64,000 bases of DNA from Bolinopsis microptera (taxonomy: Eukaryota; Ctenophora; Tentaculata; Lobata; Bolinopsidae). The notes beneath the pieces are model-generated. The model made no database searches, was not told the origin of the DNA, and worked only from the letters and a program-made list of their open reading frames with translations. The stretch covers positions 9,252,411 through 9,316,410 of the forward strand of contig NC_087073.1 of NCBI RefSeq assembly GCF_026151205.1, read 5' to 3'. The stretch's first letter is position 1, and every line of letters begins with the position of its first letter. The position numbers and the translations under genes are program-made. Positions 21,429 through 33,504 of the stretch are shown piece by piece.

Positions 21429-23976
21429 TCAAAGCTCTGCTCGGTCAGAGTCACGTGCTAAACTCTCAATTTTAGCCTGCCTTATTAGAAATATCAGAGT
21501 TTCATCATTCGATATTAAGTCTATTTCTGTAGGGTCAAGATGTTCGTCTTTGTTGGCATCTAACTGATCGAATACTGTTAACCACTCCTCGTCTGTCAAA
21601 TCGTGTGAATCACCGATTACTAAATCGTGGTAATGTGTGTTAAAGTTTTAACAGCCCTTGGATATCCGTGATTACATACAAGTTTGTTCACTGATCAAGA
21701 TTAGCTAGGAAAAATTTGAGATTCAAAAAAATGTTTAAAGTAGTATTCTGAGAAAATTACCTGTTTCCAGAAGATCCAGAAGATCATCTTTGACTGCGGA
21801 CAAAGCATCGAGAAAATCGATCTTAGGGACCCGACCCTCAGTTCTCATAGACAAAGAACTCCACATTACAAGTCTGAGATTCCCTGACAACTCTCTAGCT
21901 CCTTCTGTATCCTTGATTTCCTCCTCTCCAGCTTTACCTATATCCGAGTCAGTTCTGTAAAAAATCTTGTCTAAGAACCAATATATAATGATGTTTATTG
22001 TGTTGTAATTTACTGATATCGGTAACATTTCTAACTCTACCGAAATCCATCAGGAAAGACAAACATGATAAAATCCCCTGAAAATGTATGTTTGTGAACT
22101 GCTAAAATCGCAAATCACTCAAGGTCCCTCTAATGAAGGTATTCCTAGACTTGTTTATCTTACGTCATAGATACAGAGCCCCAGTCAGTGTCATCTGGAG
22201 AAATACACTCGAATGGTGTCTTGTAGATCTCCCACCAAGCATTAATTGCTATGTTCCTGAAATTGGACATCAAGTTAGAGCAAATTGTTTGGTTGGCGTG
22301 ACGTCAAACAAGTAACGCTTTATTACAACAAGTCATTATCAATTATCACCCATTATGATTATTTGCGAGGTTACAAACCTCCCCCAGGATCTAACTGTGT
22401 GTCCCCAGAAAGTAGGAATGTAGACACAGTCCCCAGCTTCGATAGTAGCATTGTAGAAAGTAATTTCACCGAATCCTGGGTACTTGTTTAGGTTTACCGA
22501 GTCCACATCTACAGATGAGAAAGAGCCCTCCCGTTTGAAGTGACCTAGTTCCATTTCTGACCTGTTCGCGAGAATCAGCTGTTTCTTTCCTGAGAGATGG
22601 TAATATTATCATATGATAATATTATAATATGGGCATTATGTTGAACATTGGTCCCTTTACACTTACATAATTTATTTATATTATGTAACCGTGGCAATTC
22701 TTAAATTATGAACATTTCCGTACTCAAATAGGTGTATTCCAGTTATAAACCATGGTCCATGTGGCATGGACAAAGTATGTGAATTATATGTGATTTGACT
22801 AATTTACGTGACCTATTTGCGTAGCAAGTGATTTCTTTACGTAGATTAGCCTAATTATTCGAACGAAGCACATGGTTAATCACAAAGAATTTATCAATTC
22901 AGCATGATGAATCTATAAATACCAGTTATCACATTTTCGTCTAATTTTAAATGCAAAATTTCACAAACCTTTTATAAGGCAGTTAAGATTTTCATAGTCG
23001 TCGTAGTGCCAAACACTTTTAGTACCACCGCTACTAAACCACATAACCAGATCATCCATGAGTTTCGTCAGGACAAACTTGCACCTTAAAGGACCAAATA
23101 TTGGTAGATCCCCACGTAGAAATCTGAAATTTAAGAGGGTGGAGTCAGAAGTTCTTTGGAAGAACCTTTTATGACGTACACGGAATTCCTTCTTCCGGCT
23201 GCGTCATCTAACGGCTCATAAAACGATTAAAGGCAATTTGATCCTCATATTTTAATGGCATAAAAGATAACAGATACAGAGAATTTCCCAGAACCACCTT
23301 TAAACTTACGTAGCCATGGAATTGGAGCAAACGTGGTTTGAGCTTATTTCCAAAAATCACAGTACCTAATAAAATAACCTCTTCTAAAACTATAATTTAG
23401 GACAATACAACAATGTCTCATCAACTCACTTTGGCAATCCAGTTACACAGTATAAATCCTCTTCGTTGTAGCGTTTTATATAATCAGCAAATGGGATGGG
23501 CTCTTGACCTCCTTCACGGGTTTCTTTTTTACCAAGCTCGTACTGGATCATCCATTTAGTGCTGAAGTAGTTGTTTAATTAGGATAACGAAAATTAGTTT
23601 AATCAGGAGAATCAGGAATGGTAGACTATCAATTATTTTGACTTAATCCAAGCTTCTACGATCAATGATTTCTCGACTAACGCTAAATAAAAAGCAGTGA
23701 AATATCTATAAAATTAATTTAAAGGATAAGAAATACAGCGAACCTCTCTTCAAACGATAAGAAATAGTCATCAGTCCATCTTTGGAATGCACGAAATTCT
23801 CTAGCAGCCCCCTTAAATACCACAGGCCGGCCAGGTATCACATAATCCCGAAAAAACTCCGTGGGTTTGAGAAATCCCTGTATCACAGGTACAGGGAGAG
23901 CCGGGGACTGCTGACCGAGAGGAAGTTGTTCATAGAAACCTAGCAGCTGTAGAATGTAGTGTAGAATATGTAACAT
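21429..23976 (-). CDS. Secretory-pathway JmjC (cupin-8) oxygenase with EF-hand, copy 1
   Basis: Seven coding exons join in frame: 23976-23744, 23561-23430, 23123-22969, 22589-22379, 22256-22164, 21954-21761, 21619-21429, giving 402 residues. A short hydrophobic N-terminus (MLHILHYILQLLGF) suggests a signal peptide. VIPGRPVVFKGAA and VMWFSSGGTKSVWHYD are typical of JMJD5/JMJD7/HSPBAP1-type JmjC hydroxylases. The Fe(II) ligands would be His161, Asp163 and His237 (in WGHTVRSWG), and NAWWEIY closes the fold. The C-terminal exon encodes a canonical EF-hand loop, DANKDEHLDPTE. It is a likely 2-oxoglutarate oxygenase in the ER or extracellular space, possibly calcium-tuned. A close paralogue lies at 33505-36157. 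Confidence 0.82.
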
Positions 23977-23999
23977 TACCCTATGAGAGCGGTACAGTA

Positions 24000-26530
24000 T
24001 TATGTCACCAAAACAGGAATGATCTAATCAGCACTATTAGAGGGATATTCACGTGAACCTGCCAAATATTGTTCGATCCCATGGCTACCAACCTTAAAAG
24101 CGGCTATTGTGAGAAGGCGGGTACGCCCCGGCAGTGGAACGTTTTGTGTGCAGCTTACCGTTTATTCTAGAATTAGATCGCATCAGTTGATCAGTCACGA
24201 GTTAAGTAACAAAGCATGAAGTTTCACTAATTCTAGAAATTTGTCCGACTCTTTGATGTAAGAGCAGCAGCGCAGCAAATACAAAATAGAAGTACCGAAG
24301 GACAAAACGCGCAGAAAGAGCTCTTAAACGGCGTGGAGCGATGAGAAAACGTCTTCGCGCGTTCCGTATCCTAACAATAACGGTGAAATAGTGCGACAGT
24401 AATTGCCACTTTTGATATGCAGGTATCCATACTGTGTCGCAATGCACTAAATATGATTTGAAGTTTTCGTACTTTCAATCGCACACCGGCCTTAAGTAAC
24501 CGAACGTACTAATTAGCTGTATGCATGACTGCTTTAACTTCTAAGAGTGTAGAGACCAGATGGCACGTTTAGACCACCTGTTTTATCACTATGTATCTCT
24601 GCTTTACAGTGTTGAGAGATAATTCAATATTTGAAGTGCCAATCTAATATACCAGCTTCAGCACACAACAAAACATACAGTGAAGCCACAAATTTAGTTG
24701 GCCAGAAGCCCGATAGATTGGAGATAGGGTACTATATTTACGTTTAAACAGCAGTGAATCTATTTCGGGAACATTGTAACGGAGGTAAGGACCTGTACTG
24801 ATCAGGAGCCTTCGTGTCAGCGACTAAATTATTGTCATGCAAATTTGATAATCGTCAGCAGCAGGTCTAATTATTGGTCACAAATATAGGATTCAGTGGC
24901 TGGCTCAACATTAAGTGAACTGTGAGCTACAATCAATAAATGGTTAAAGCATACTGCAATGAACAGGTGTACAAAATTATAAGCTCAGCTGGGTGAATAT
25001 ACCAGTGGCGTAACGAAAGGCCCTGCTGACCCCGCTGTGCAGGGGGGCGCCGTCTTAGGGGGGCGCCAAATCGTCGTTTGAATGTGGGACAATTTCGAAA
25101 ACTTAACTAAAGTACTAGCAAAACTGCGCGTTTTGCTCTAGATACACACTTTTTTAGAGATTTTACCGGCGTATTCTCTAAAATCACCTAATTTGTTCAA
25201 TTTTAGGGAGGGGCACCAAAAGGGGAGGGGGCGCCAACAGGGGGGCGCTTTTTTCGGCAGGGGGGCGCCAACAGGCAACGTTACGCCACTGGAATATACC
25301 ATTGTCCAGTACATCTCAGTGCAGTTTACAGTAGAATAAAGAATTCCAATCTACAGTTCAAGTTTCATCTGCTCTGTAGAATATATTGCTTACTGTGGAG
25401 TATGTAGTTGATAGAGCCACAGTAGTTCTACGGTGGTCGCTTATTGGAAATGTATTAATTGAGCTGAAATTGAGTGACAAATTCTCAAAGTTTAAAGTTT
25501 ACAAGCGACAACAGTTGGTGGTTAATAACATTATATGACTCTGATGTTACAGTACCACAGCATGTTACATCCCTATTTATGGGGTTTAATTGAGGACTTG
25601 CTAGATTCTCAGTTACATTTTACTAAATTGCTTAATCAAAGTACCGAACCCATAAACCTTCAACTTTCAAATATAAATTGGAACTCATATTATAAGGGAT
25701 TATAAACACTGACCCATGTAGGGTATAATGATTCGCATAAATGCGAGCCACCGTCATACTGTGAAGGTTGCACAAGCATCCCCCATTATAGTTTTTACTA
25801 GCAGCACTATTTCAGGGCGATATATGCAAAATGCACTGCACGTACGTTCTTAAAGGCGTTACCTATTGTGGGAGGTATAATAGGAGCACTCAGCACTGCA
25901 CTCACTGCACCAGAGCGCATATAATAGTATATTTTGTCGTGATGAGATGATACCATATTCGTCAAATAAATAAGAAAGTAAGAGTAAGAAAGGTCAACAT
26001 ATTGAACATTATAATTATACATCGTTACAGTAAATCGACAAAAATGATACAATGTGAAATAGTATAGATGAGTTGTGGTACATTTCTTTGCAAGTTCATA
26101 TATACTGTATACATACAACTGCGATAAAATCTAAAACAAACCGAAATTTGAATATCAATGTTTCTAGCATGTCGCCAACATCTTTTGTTAAAATAACCCT
26201 TAAATCAAGTAATATTCTATTAGTCATATAAACAACAGACATGGATCCATGTGGCAGGGAATGAAGTGGGAGAGCAAAATTATAACTTTGAAAGATCTGA
26301 AATTATGATTTACTAAGTTTGAAAAATATTGCACAGTTACATCACATAACGAGCGGCTACAGAAAACACAAATAGCAAGTTACATCCACCAACATTTTAC
26401 CACTGGGTCCATGCCATGCAATAAACGGTAAAAATAACATGCATGGTCAATTGCATCAACCCCCAATTATTTGATAACCAAAGTTTTATCAAACAGCAAA
26501 GAACAGTGTGAACAAAGGGAAAGTTTGGTA
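24000..26530. other. No gene recognised between copy-1 JmjC gene and the next locus
   Basis: AT-rich sequence with no convincing exon on either strand. It contains one complete hAT-like element (25003-25291). The 5' flank of the JmjC gene (23977-24200) presumably holds its promoter, but no specific motif stands out. Confidence 0.5.
25003..25291. mobile_element. hAT-like MITE with 8-bp target duplication
   Basis: The ends CAGTGGCGTAACG and CGTTACGCCACTG are perfect inverted repeats. GAATATAC flanks both sides (24995-25002 and 25292-25299), the 8-bp duplication typical of hAT transposons. The 289-bp interior is GC-rich near the ends (GGGGGGCGCC repeats) and non-coding. An uncorrupted duplication points to fairly recent insertion. 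A truncated relative is at 36475-36556. Confidence 0.88.
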
Positions 26531-26538
26531 GTCATTGC

Positions 26539-27321
26539 CTATCTTGTCTTGCCTTTTTTCTTGCTGAGACTGAGCGATAATCTTTGTTTCTTATGGTCCG
26601 GTGAAGCCCCTTTTGGAGGTGTTCGCAGGAGGTTTGGTATTTCTGAAGAAATATGGTAACAGTCAGGGGAAAACTTACTATGAAAGTTAAGATAGTGAGA
26701 CAATTAGTAAGATCTAGTAAGACCTAGTAGTAAGACAATATTATACTAAATTTTGTATATAAACGAAGCACAAGAAATTCACTTAGTATCTGAGATCACG
26801 TACACAGTTTATATTATGTATGAAAGAGTTTGTTGCTTTGTTCTCATGGAACATATGGGATTATGCGAGTAGTGATCAATATATTGATAATTTTCCAGAA
26901 CTTTTTAAATGAAACTCGCATCTCATCGAGTCAATGAATATAATGTGATTCATTAATAACCATTAACTTCAATATTGTTCAAGTCAATTATTTAATGTAT
27001 ATATATAGTTTCATTGCGTCCTAATATAGAAATGAAAACAATGAAAACAATGAAAACATTTAGAATATTCTAAATGGTATTGCGTGCACAAAATAGTGCG
27101 GCATTAGACAATGCATTTAGGATTAAAGTAAAATGAAGAAAAAGAGCATTTTCGATTTTCAAGCGTACAAAACGATTCACGTACAAAATGAAATGGTATG
27201 GATTTCAACCAAAATATGTACCTTTAGACTTAGCATTTTGGGAGGTAATTCGTTTCAGCACATCTTCATCTATTTCAAGATCATCAAAAGAATCGTCAGA
27301 GAACTCGTCCTCAGAAACCAT
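26539..27321 (-). CDS. Small acidic-then-basic two-exon ORF, possibly the 3' end of the adjacent gene
   Basis: Two exons (27321-27222 and 26642-26539) join in frame with good GT-AG sites to give 67 residues. An acidic stretch, SEDEFSDDSFDDLEIDEDV, is followed by a Lys-rich tail ending in KKKGKTR. It begins at ATG 17 bp after the stop of the neighbouring acidic protein on the same strand. Its composition resembles that protein, so it may really be its C-terminus joined through a splice I could not place (no phase-1 donor was evident). Alone it would be a tiny nuclear-type protein. Not recognised. Confidence 0.45.
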
Positions 27322-27337
27322 GAAGTTCTCTTATTTT

Positions 27338-30300
27338 CTACAGTACAGATATTTCTCGATTTGTCTGGAGAAGTTTTTGCTGGTTGACAGGAACTGTTTG
27401 TTTATATTTATTCTGTTCTGACTGATCGCAAGTGTTGAAAAGAAGTTTAGACTGTTGGCAATCTGGTGGTCGTTCATTTTTGAGCGGTTGTTTGTCCTTG
27501 GAACATTCCTGAGCTTTTGAGTTTTGTGACGACTGGGAAGCGTAAATCAAATCTGCCTGCCTCAAAACTTCGTCGTCATCATCACTAATCATATCCTCGT
27601 CGTCGATCTCTGGATTGCTGCATGAAACTGGCCTACTAGCAGTGCCAGGAACTGATGGTTTGTTTGTAAAGACTGGTTTGTTAGGAGGTCCGGGATTGTT
27701 TAAATTAGAGGAGTTTCTCTGAGGAACTCTACTGAAGTTGGTGGCAGGCTGCTTATTCGACCGAGCTGGTTGAACCGGTGATTTAGCCTTATCAAACTCA
27801 GCAGTGAGTTTCCGAGGTTGTACTGTAGTCTGCTCGTGACTCGCTCGGCTTTGCGTCTTGAACATTGTCGGCGTCTTAAACACTTGCGGTACCTAGGGTA
27901 TTACTTCATTAAAATCCTTAGTTTCATGACCGGGATATCATGACTGGTTCTAAAACTTACCTAATGAAAATTCTAAATAAAAGTGTCGCCTATAATGCGT
28001 TTTACATACCTTTGAAGGGGCCATGTGACTAGGGCCAGGTCCAGTGGGTGACACCTCCCCGCTAGTAGCGGAGCACGTGTTATTTGTTTTGTTCAGCAGC
28101 GGAGTCAGACGGATCTGGGACAGCACATCGTCGCTAAAATCGTCAAAATCCGACGAGTCCGATATCTCGGGTGAATCCAGAGCACTGGTAAAATCGTATC
28201 TCTGAAATATTAAAATTGAAAATCGACACCTTAAATGTCAAGGTGTCATTATATTATGTTAAATTAGGAGAGGGTTCATGTCACTTCAAATATTCCGGTA
28301 ACCGAATTGGACTTACTTGTGATGGCATACACAATTATCTCTCAAATATTATATTAACTACATAGATTATATTTCCCGAGTAATTAACGGTTATTACTTA
28401 TTAAACTACGGATATTGGCCCAAGATCAATAAATAAAAATAAATAAATTGTGTAATAGACATTTTAGATTAAGTAAGTAATCAGTGGCATATTTGTCCCC
28501 ACTAGGATAGTGCTGATGTTTTTCTTTTAAAAAGTTTTAAAGATATAAACACCAGTACAGCGCACTACATACAGCAGCGAGCAGTTGACAGTTATTAGAG
28601 TTCTATTTGCGCAAACCAAGGGGTGCTAATTATAATTCTATATAATTTATATACTATTACATTCATCGTATACTTAGCAATCTACTTAAGAACAAAGCAT
28701 ACCGGCCAATCTTGAACTTTGTGTTAAATTTCAAGATATGTGTACACTAGTACAGTGAATGTTTGGCAAGTTTTAAGTTTAAAACCTGCTAATAAGCTAA
28801 AACACACACACACAGTGTGTAATGAATATCTGGCACCTAGGTCCTAGTAACTACTGAATTACCTTGTAAAGGTTGGGTTTAGGAGGTCTTCTTATTCTCC
28901 TCTTGTTCCTCTGGTGGGTGCCCCACTGTTCAATGAAGTATACTCCCGATGGTGAACTCTGAGAAAGCAGTTGTTTAGTGTGTCACGTGACAGTGTGACA
29001 CGTGACAATGTGACACGTGACAATGTGACACGTGACAATGTGACACGTGACAATGTGACACGTGACAGTGTGACACGTGACAATGTGACACGTGACAGTG
29101 TGACACGTGACAGTGTGACACGTGACAGTGTGACACGTGACAATGTGACTGGTGTGTTTAGTGTGTCACGCCTGACTGGGTCAAACTCACATTTATATAA
29201 CACTCAGTAAAATATAATATTCGCATAGTTCTCGGTAATATTCACTTATCAGGGGTTTGTACATTTGAACACGTGCATATTAGTTCATTCGTACATAACA
29301 TGATAAAACATATTATTTTCTTCCATTCTTGAATTCGCTCAGAACAGGTATGGTATTACGTCAATTGGCATGGAATATCACCTACGAGATTCTACTCAGG
29401 AGCCTGTTTAACACAAACATGCCGCAGACAAAATGTAAATGAGTGTAACACCAACATATTTACACCAACATTTTTACATACTGTAACAGTGTAACATCGT
29501 AACAGTGTAACAGTGTAACAGTATAACAGTGTAACAGTGTAACAATTCACATCGTAACACCCAAATATTACAAAAACTCTGTTACTGTTATTGCGTGTGT
29601 GCATGCAATCCGAATGGTTAAATCATAAATGAATATTATCATATTTTATAAAACAAATTTCTTAGAAAAAGACTTTTCTTACAAGCTTTAAACCGAAATA
29701 TTTCTTGTAAAAATGATCGATGAAAAACTGGCTCAAACTGTTTCAACTTCAAGGAAATGAATGAATACCTGCCACCTGGTATATTAATACAATGCAATAG
29801 TTTTTATATAAACTGCTTCTATAGGCGAGTCGTAAGTAAGAAAAATAAAAATATAACAACGTCATAACAGTTTCCTGCTACCCGTTATTTAACTGCATTG
29901 CTAATTGATTTCTAATTGATTTCTAATATGATCACGTAATTACTTAATTACCATCTCTACAATTTTGACTGTCTGTTTTTCAACTTACTGGCTATGCACT
30001 TAAAAGTCTTAAAATCAAGTTATTTTAATTAATTGTGAAAGTATTTATTTCTTTAACTTCACCGTATCATTTAATATATGAATTTGACCATGATTTGATT
30101 TGCAGAAGATTTAGATACAATTTCATACAATTTTCAGCCAGACTCTTCTTCAAACTGTCCATAACCTGGCAACACGCCAACACTGTAACACCACAGCACA
30201 GTAAAACTATTTAAAAACCAAATAACCATTAAATCACCATTAAACTTAGATTATACACTGTACATGAACATACCGATGATTCGCCAGCAGGACGAGGTAA

Positions 30301-31204
30301 GATTACTGATCTGGGTGATATCTTGGTTGTCTGAGGAGAGTTCATGTCCCAACCGATTATCTGGACTTGTGAGCTTAACATTCCGTTCGGCGACTCTGAA
30401 AATGTTGAGTTGAGACATAGTTTTAAAGCTGCGGACTGCGGAGGTAAAATGGCAGCTTTGAAACTGTAATATCAAATAATAATCGAAAGTAATGACTTCT
30501 GGAATGATAAATCAGGAGGTGGGGGGGGGGGGGCAGCTACTCACCTTCCATTATTAGTTGAGTTGTTTTTCTTTAAGAGTTGCTAGAAGGTAAAATTTTA
30601 GTTTTAGCTTACTTCAAAATATTAATTTATTTGTGATACTATAAACAACTGTTATTATAACGGGAAGGTGACGGTTTAAACTTCACTGAATTAACTCTGT
30701 TAGGATATATACACATTCCAATTAATAATATTATCATTTTAGTAATGTGAAGTATTGTGCGAGCCCAATTGCCTTTCTAGCTCAATTTAAAAAAATGAAG
30801 TTTACGTCACCTCCCCATGGAAATCCTTTTGTAAAAGGTACTACAGGTGTGATACAATGAAATTTAGGTTCATATTTTAAATGATCAGACGCATTTATCT
30901 GAACGATTCTTATATTGAATTTTTTTAAAGTGAATACATTGATATTGGTTTAAAATCAAATGACATCAGATATATGACATAATATATCATGTACGATATC
31001 AATATCCTATCAAAAGGAAGAAAACACAGCGGTGTCATTAAATTCTGTTTATGATATGAGTATTCATAAAGAATCTTAGTTTTTGAAAACGAAACGTTGT
31101 CCACTTGCTTAAAATAGAAACTCCTGACCGGAGTACAATTTAATTTATTGCGACCGCTCGATCAGGCAGGACGTGACCGGATTTGGAAATATAACTTACC
31201 ACAT
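27338..31204 (-). CDS. Disordered acidic protein, weakly ETAA1-like
   Basis: Five exons join in frame: 31204-31200, 30463-30274, 28958-28863, 28201-28010, 27892-27338, giving ~345 residues. The first exon contributes only ATG plus two bases and is the least certain part. The protein is low-complexity: Ser/Pro-rich, with a basic patch (HQRNKRRIRRPPKPNLYK) and acidic patches (SDSSDFDDFSDD, DDEDMISDDDDEV). GWDMNSPQTTK near residue 40 recalls the W-D-x-N-S-P motif in the ATR-activating region of ETAA1. RYDFTSAL and the acidic motifs also fit an ETAA1-like layout, but the similarity is too short to rely on. Intron 2 carries an array of CACGTG motifs. The annotated stop may be an artefact if the ORF at 26539-27321 is its continuation. 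Confidence 0.5.
28983..29150. repeat. 15-bp minisatellite, eleven CACGTG E-boxes
   Basis: A 15-bp unit, TGACACGTGACARTG, is repeated about eleven times with only A/G variation. Every unit contains the palindrome CACGTG, and the first reads TCACGTGA. It begins 25 bp upstream, in transcript sense, of an exon (28958-28863) of the acidic protein gene. Ordinary minisatellite expansion explains it, but it also forms a dense potential bHLH-binding array. Confidence 0.9.
29440..29565. repeat. Degenerate GTAACA repeat tract
   Basis: At least ten copies of GTAACA occur, mostly as AGTGTAAC at ~9-bp spacing. It lies in the same intron as the CACGTG array, ~300 bp further from the exon. Confidence 0.75.
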
Positions 31205-32235
31205 TGTTGTGCATGTTGTACGATGGTACGTGACCTTGGTAATCAGATAAAGAAATTCAAATAAGTCGACTAACAAGACAGCATCATGTGTAGCTCATTT
31301 CGTTTCACGCTCTAAGATCACATACAAGCATTATATATCAGATGTATAAATAGATCAGTACAAACTGTAACAAATTTTGAGGCTAGAACTTCGAGAAGAG
31401 ATGGGTAGAGTCTTGCAGTTGATAAAAGTAAAATGATTAAATAAAACTTGTAATAAAAGGTTTTTATGGTGGTAAACATGATAATTTAGTAGCACATAAT
31501 CATTGTGAAGAATAGTTATCTTTACAATGGAAACAGTAACCCCTTCATCTCAATTCTAAGCCAGAGCTAATACCTTTTTATTAATTAAATACCAGTTATA
31601 TTTCAGATGTACGATCATAAACCAGTTAATTTACAATTTCAAAAAGCTCCCACAGCTACAACATTGGCCGAAAATCTACAAACCGTGGCCATTTCTCATT
31701 CCTCAAAACGAACCCTTCAAAACTTCACTCTCACTCGTTCAATTGTCGCATGCCAACCCTGTTTGTGATATATTTCAGTATTGGGTTCTGAGATCAAAAG
31801 AGGCCAAATAATTGCACCAAACTCTTCTCCCATCCCGGGAGTTTTATGCAACTTGAAAAGATTAAATAAAGCGTACAAGCTTAGACATGAAGAAAGTTAA
31901 GGAACAAATATTTCATAATTAATTATTATCAATCATCGTCTAATAATTAGAACAATTTAACAACACGGCGCCCAATTTCGGATTACATAACCGTGTTTGT
32001 ATCTCCAAATAAAATGTACCTATCACCGCCTGATCTAATAGTAGAGCTTGCTCCGGCAAGTTTGCTCGGTACTACTACAAGTAAACACGAATAACAGATA
32101 TTGCTCGTTAATCACCACAAGAAGAATACCCAATCACAGATTACACCTTGATCGTATAAGTTTTGTAATTCAACGTTCCATGAAATTGCAGTTGTTCTCA
32201 GCCGGACACACAGACACACAGACACACCATGAAAG
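31205..32235. other. Intergenic, nothing recognised
   Basis: It lies between the 5' end of the acidic protein gene and the 3' end of the PRL phosphatase gene, both on the minus strand. AT-rich, with no exon-like block, tandem repeat or clear promoter element found. Confidence 0.5.
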
Positions 32236-32718
32236 CTACATGACACTGCACCCCTTCTTGCTGGCTGCCTTGTACCGTTCCAGGAACTCTAGCTGCTTGC
32301 CATTGATCGCTCCCTTGCGGTGTCGCCTAATAAACTCCACTGCATCCTCATACCGCATACCACCGTCAATCAGAGCAATAGCAACGAGAACAGGGGCCCT
32401 GCCCAGACCAGCCACGCAGTGCACGGCCACTGCTGTTTGGGGCTTGTCGGAGAACATCTTCTTAACCAGGATCAGCCAATCCTTGATGATGGTGGCGGGG
32501 GGTTCCGCTCCATCCTCAAAACTTAGCTCCCGAACAATGATACCCTCTTTCTCAAACGCCTGATCGTCGTAAGTCGGTTCACACACACGGACCACCATGG
32601 AGGTGTTGTGTTTCTTGAGCTGCTGGATGTACTGCTTGACGTTGGAACGGGTGGGCCTGTCAGTGATGACAAACCGCATGTTTCGGTGGACAATCTCGCT
32701 GGGGCCTACTTTCATCAT
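32236..32718 (-). CDS. PTP4A: PRL protein tyrosine phosphatase (PTP4A family)
   Basis: A single uninterrupted 160-residue ORF starts at ATG (MMKVGPSEIVHRNMRFVITD). The active site HCVAGLGRAP has nucleophile Cys101 and Arg107 in the C-x5-R loop. Cys46 (RVCEPTY) is the partner for the redox disulfide known in PRLs. The W-P-F-D-D-G general-acid loop appears as LSFEDGA, with Asp69 as likely acid. The protein ends in a CaaX box, CSVM, preceded by basic residues, so farnesylation and membrane attachment are expected. PRLs also bind CNNM magnesium transporters. Vertebrate PRL genes have introns; this locus has none in the coding region, so retroposition or intron loss is possible. A ~24-bp direct duplication (GTGAGGGAACGG) lies just upstream. 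Confidence 0.95.
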   Translation of the reverse strand: MMKVGPSEIVHRNMRFVITDRPTRSNVKQYIQQLKKHNTSMVVRVCEPTYDDQAFEKEGIIVRELSFEDGAEPPATIIKDWLILVKKMFSDKPQTAVAVHCVAGLGRAPVLVAIALIDGGMRYEDAVEFIRRHRKGAINGKQLEFLERYKAASKKGCSVM

Positions 32719-33504
32719 CTTGTATCTGTCTCTTTATTACATGTGGTGAGGGAACGGCTGTTTTGTGGTGAGGGAACGGCTGTTTTGTCGTTCAAGGCAG
32801 GATGTGTTGGCTCTTACACCATTCAGCTACAATCGACTTTAAGTTGAGCGTATCGAGCATATAACTACCAATCACCATACAATCTACCTAGAGGAATGCC
32901 TGTTGTTAGAAATGGGGATCGTGAAATTGGCAGTAGTTATTATATTTGGGTATGGTTTCATAAAGGATAGATGAAAGAATTTTACAATTTCGTAATTATC
33001 GTGAGCGCAATTTAGGAGTATAGCATTGAGGCGTTTGAAGTAAGGAGTACATGTTATTGGAATATACTTTATGGGCATACCTGTTTTATTTTCATGTCGT
33101 GGACATTCAACACGCAAACAACATTCAAACAATGTATATTATATTGTATTCAGTAATTAATTTCGTCAAGATTCGTATCAAGATTCGTATCAAAGAATCA
33201 TCAAAATTAATCATAATTCACTTTAAAATAACGAAATAATTGAAAAAAAAGCAGTACGTAATTTAATAATTTTTAAAAGAATAAATAAAGCTAGCTCAAA
33301 ACTTAATTTTTTTAAAAAACATAAAATTGACAGCTTAACCATGACGTATGCGGGTATCAGACCTAGATATTGAATGTCACAATTTACCTTTCCTAGCCAG
33401 AGTTAAAAAACCAGTACATGTGTGACACATTACATAACCAATACATGAATTACACAAATTGAATCCGTAGCAAAGATACATAATATTGAAAAGTTTATTT
33501 GTAT

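Noticed and set aside
28983-29150. Possible CRISPR-like array
   Set aside because: The units are contiguous 15-mers without unique spacers, in an animal intron. It is a minisatellite.
32048-32563. Plus-strand 171-residue ORF overlapping the PRL gene
   Set aside because: It is antisense to a well-supported phosphatase and has no protein character of its own.
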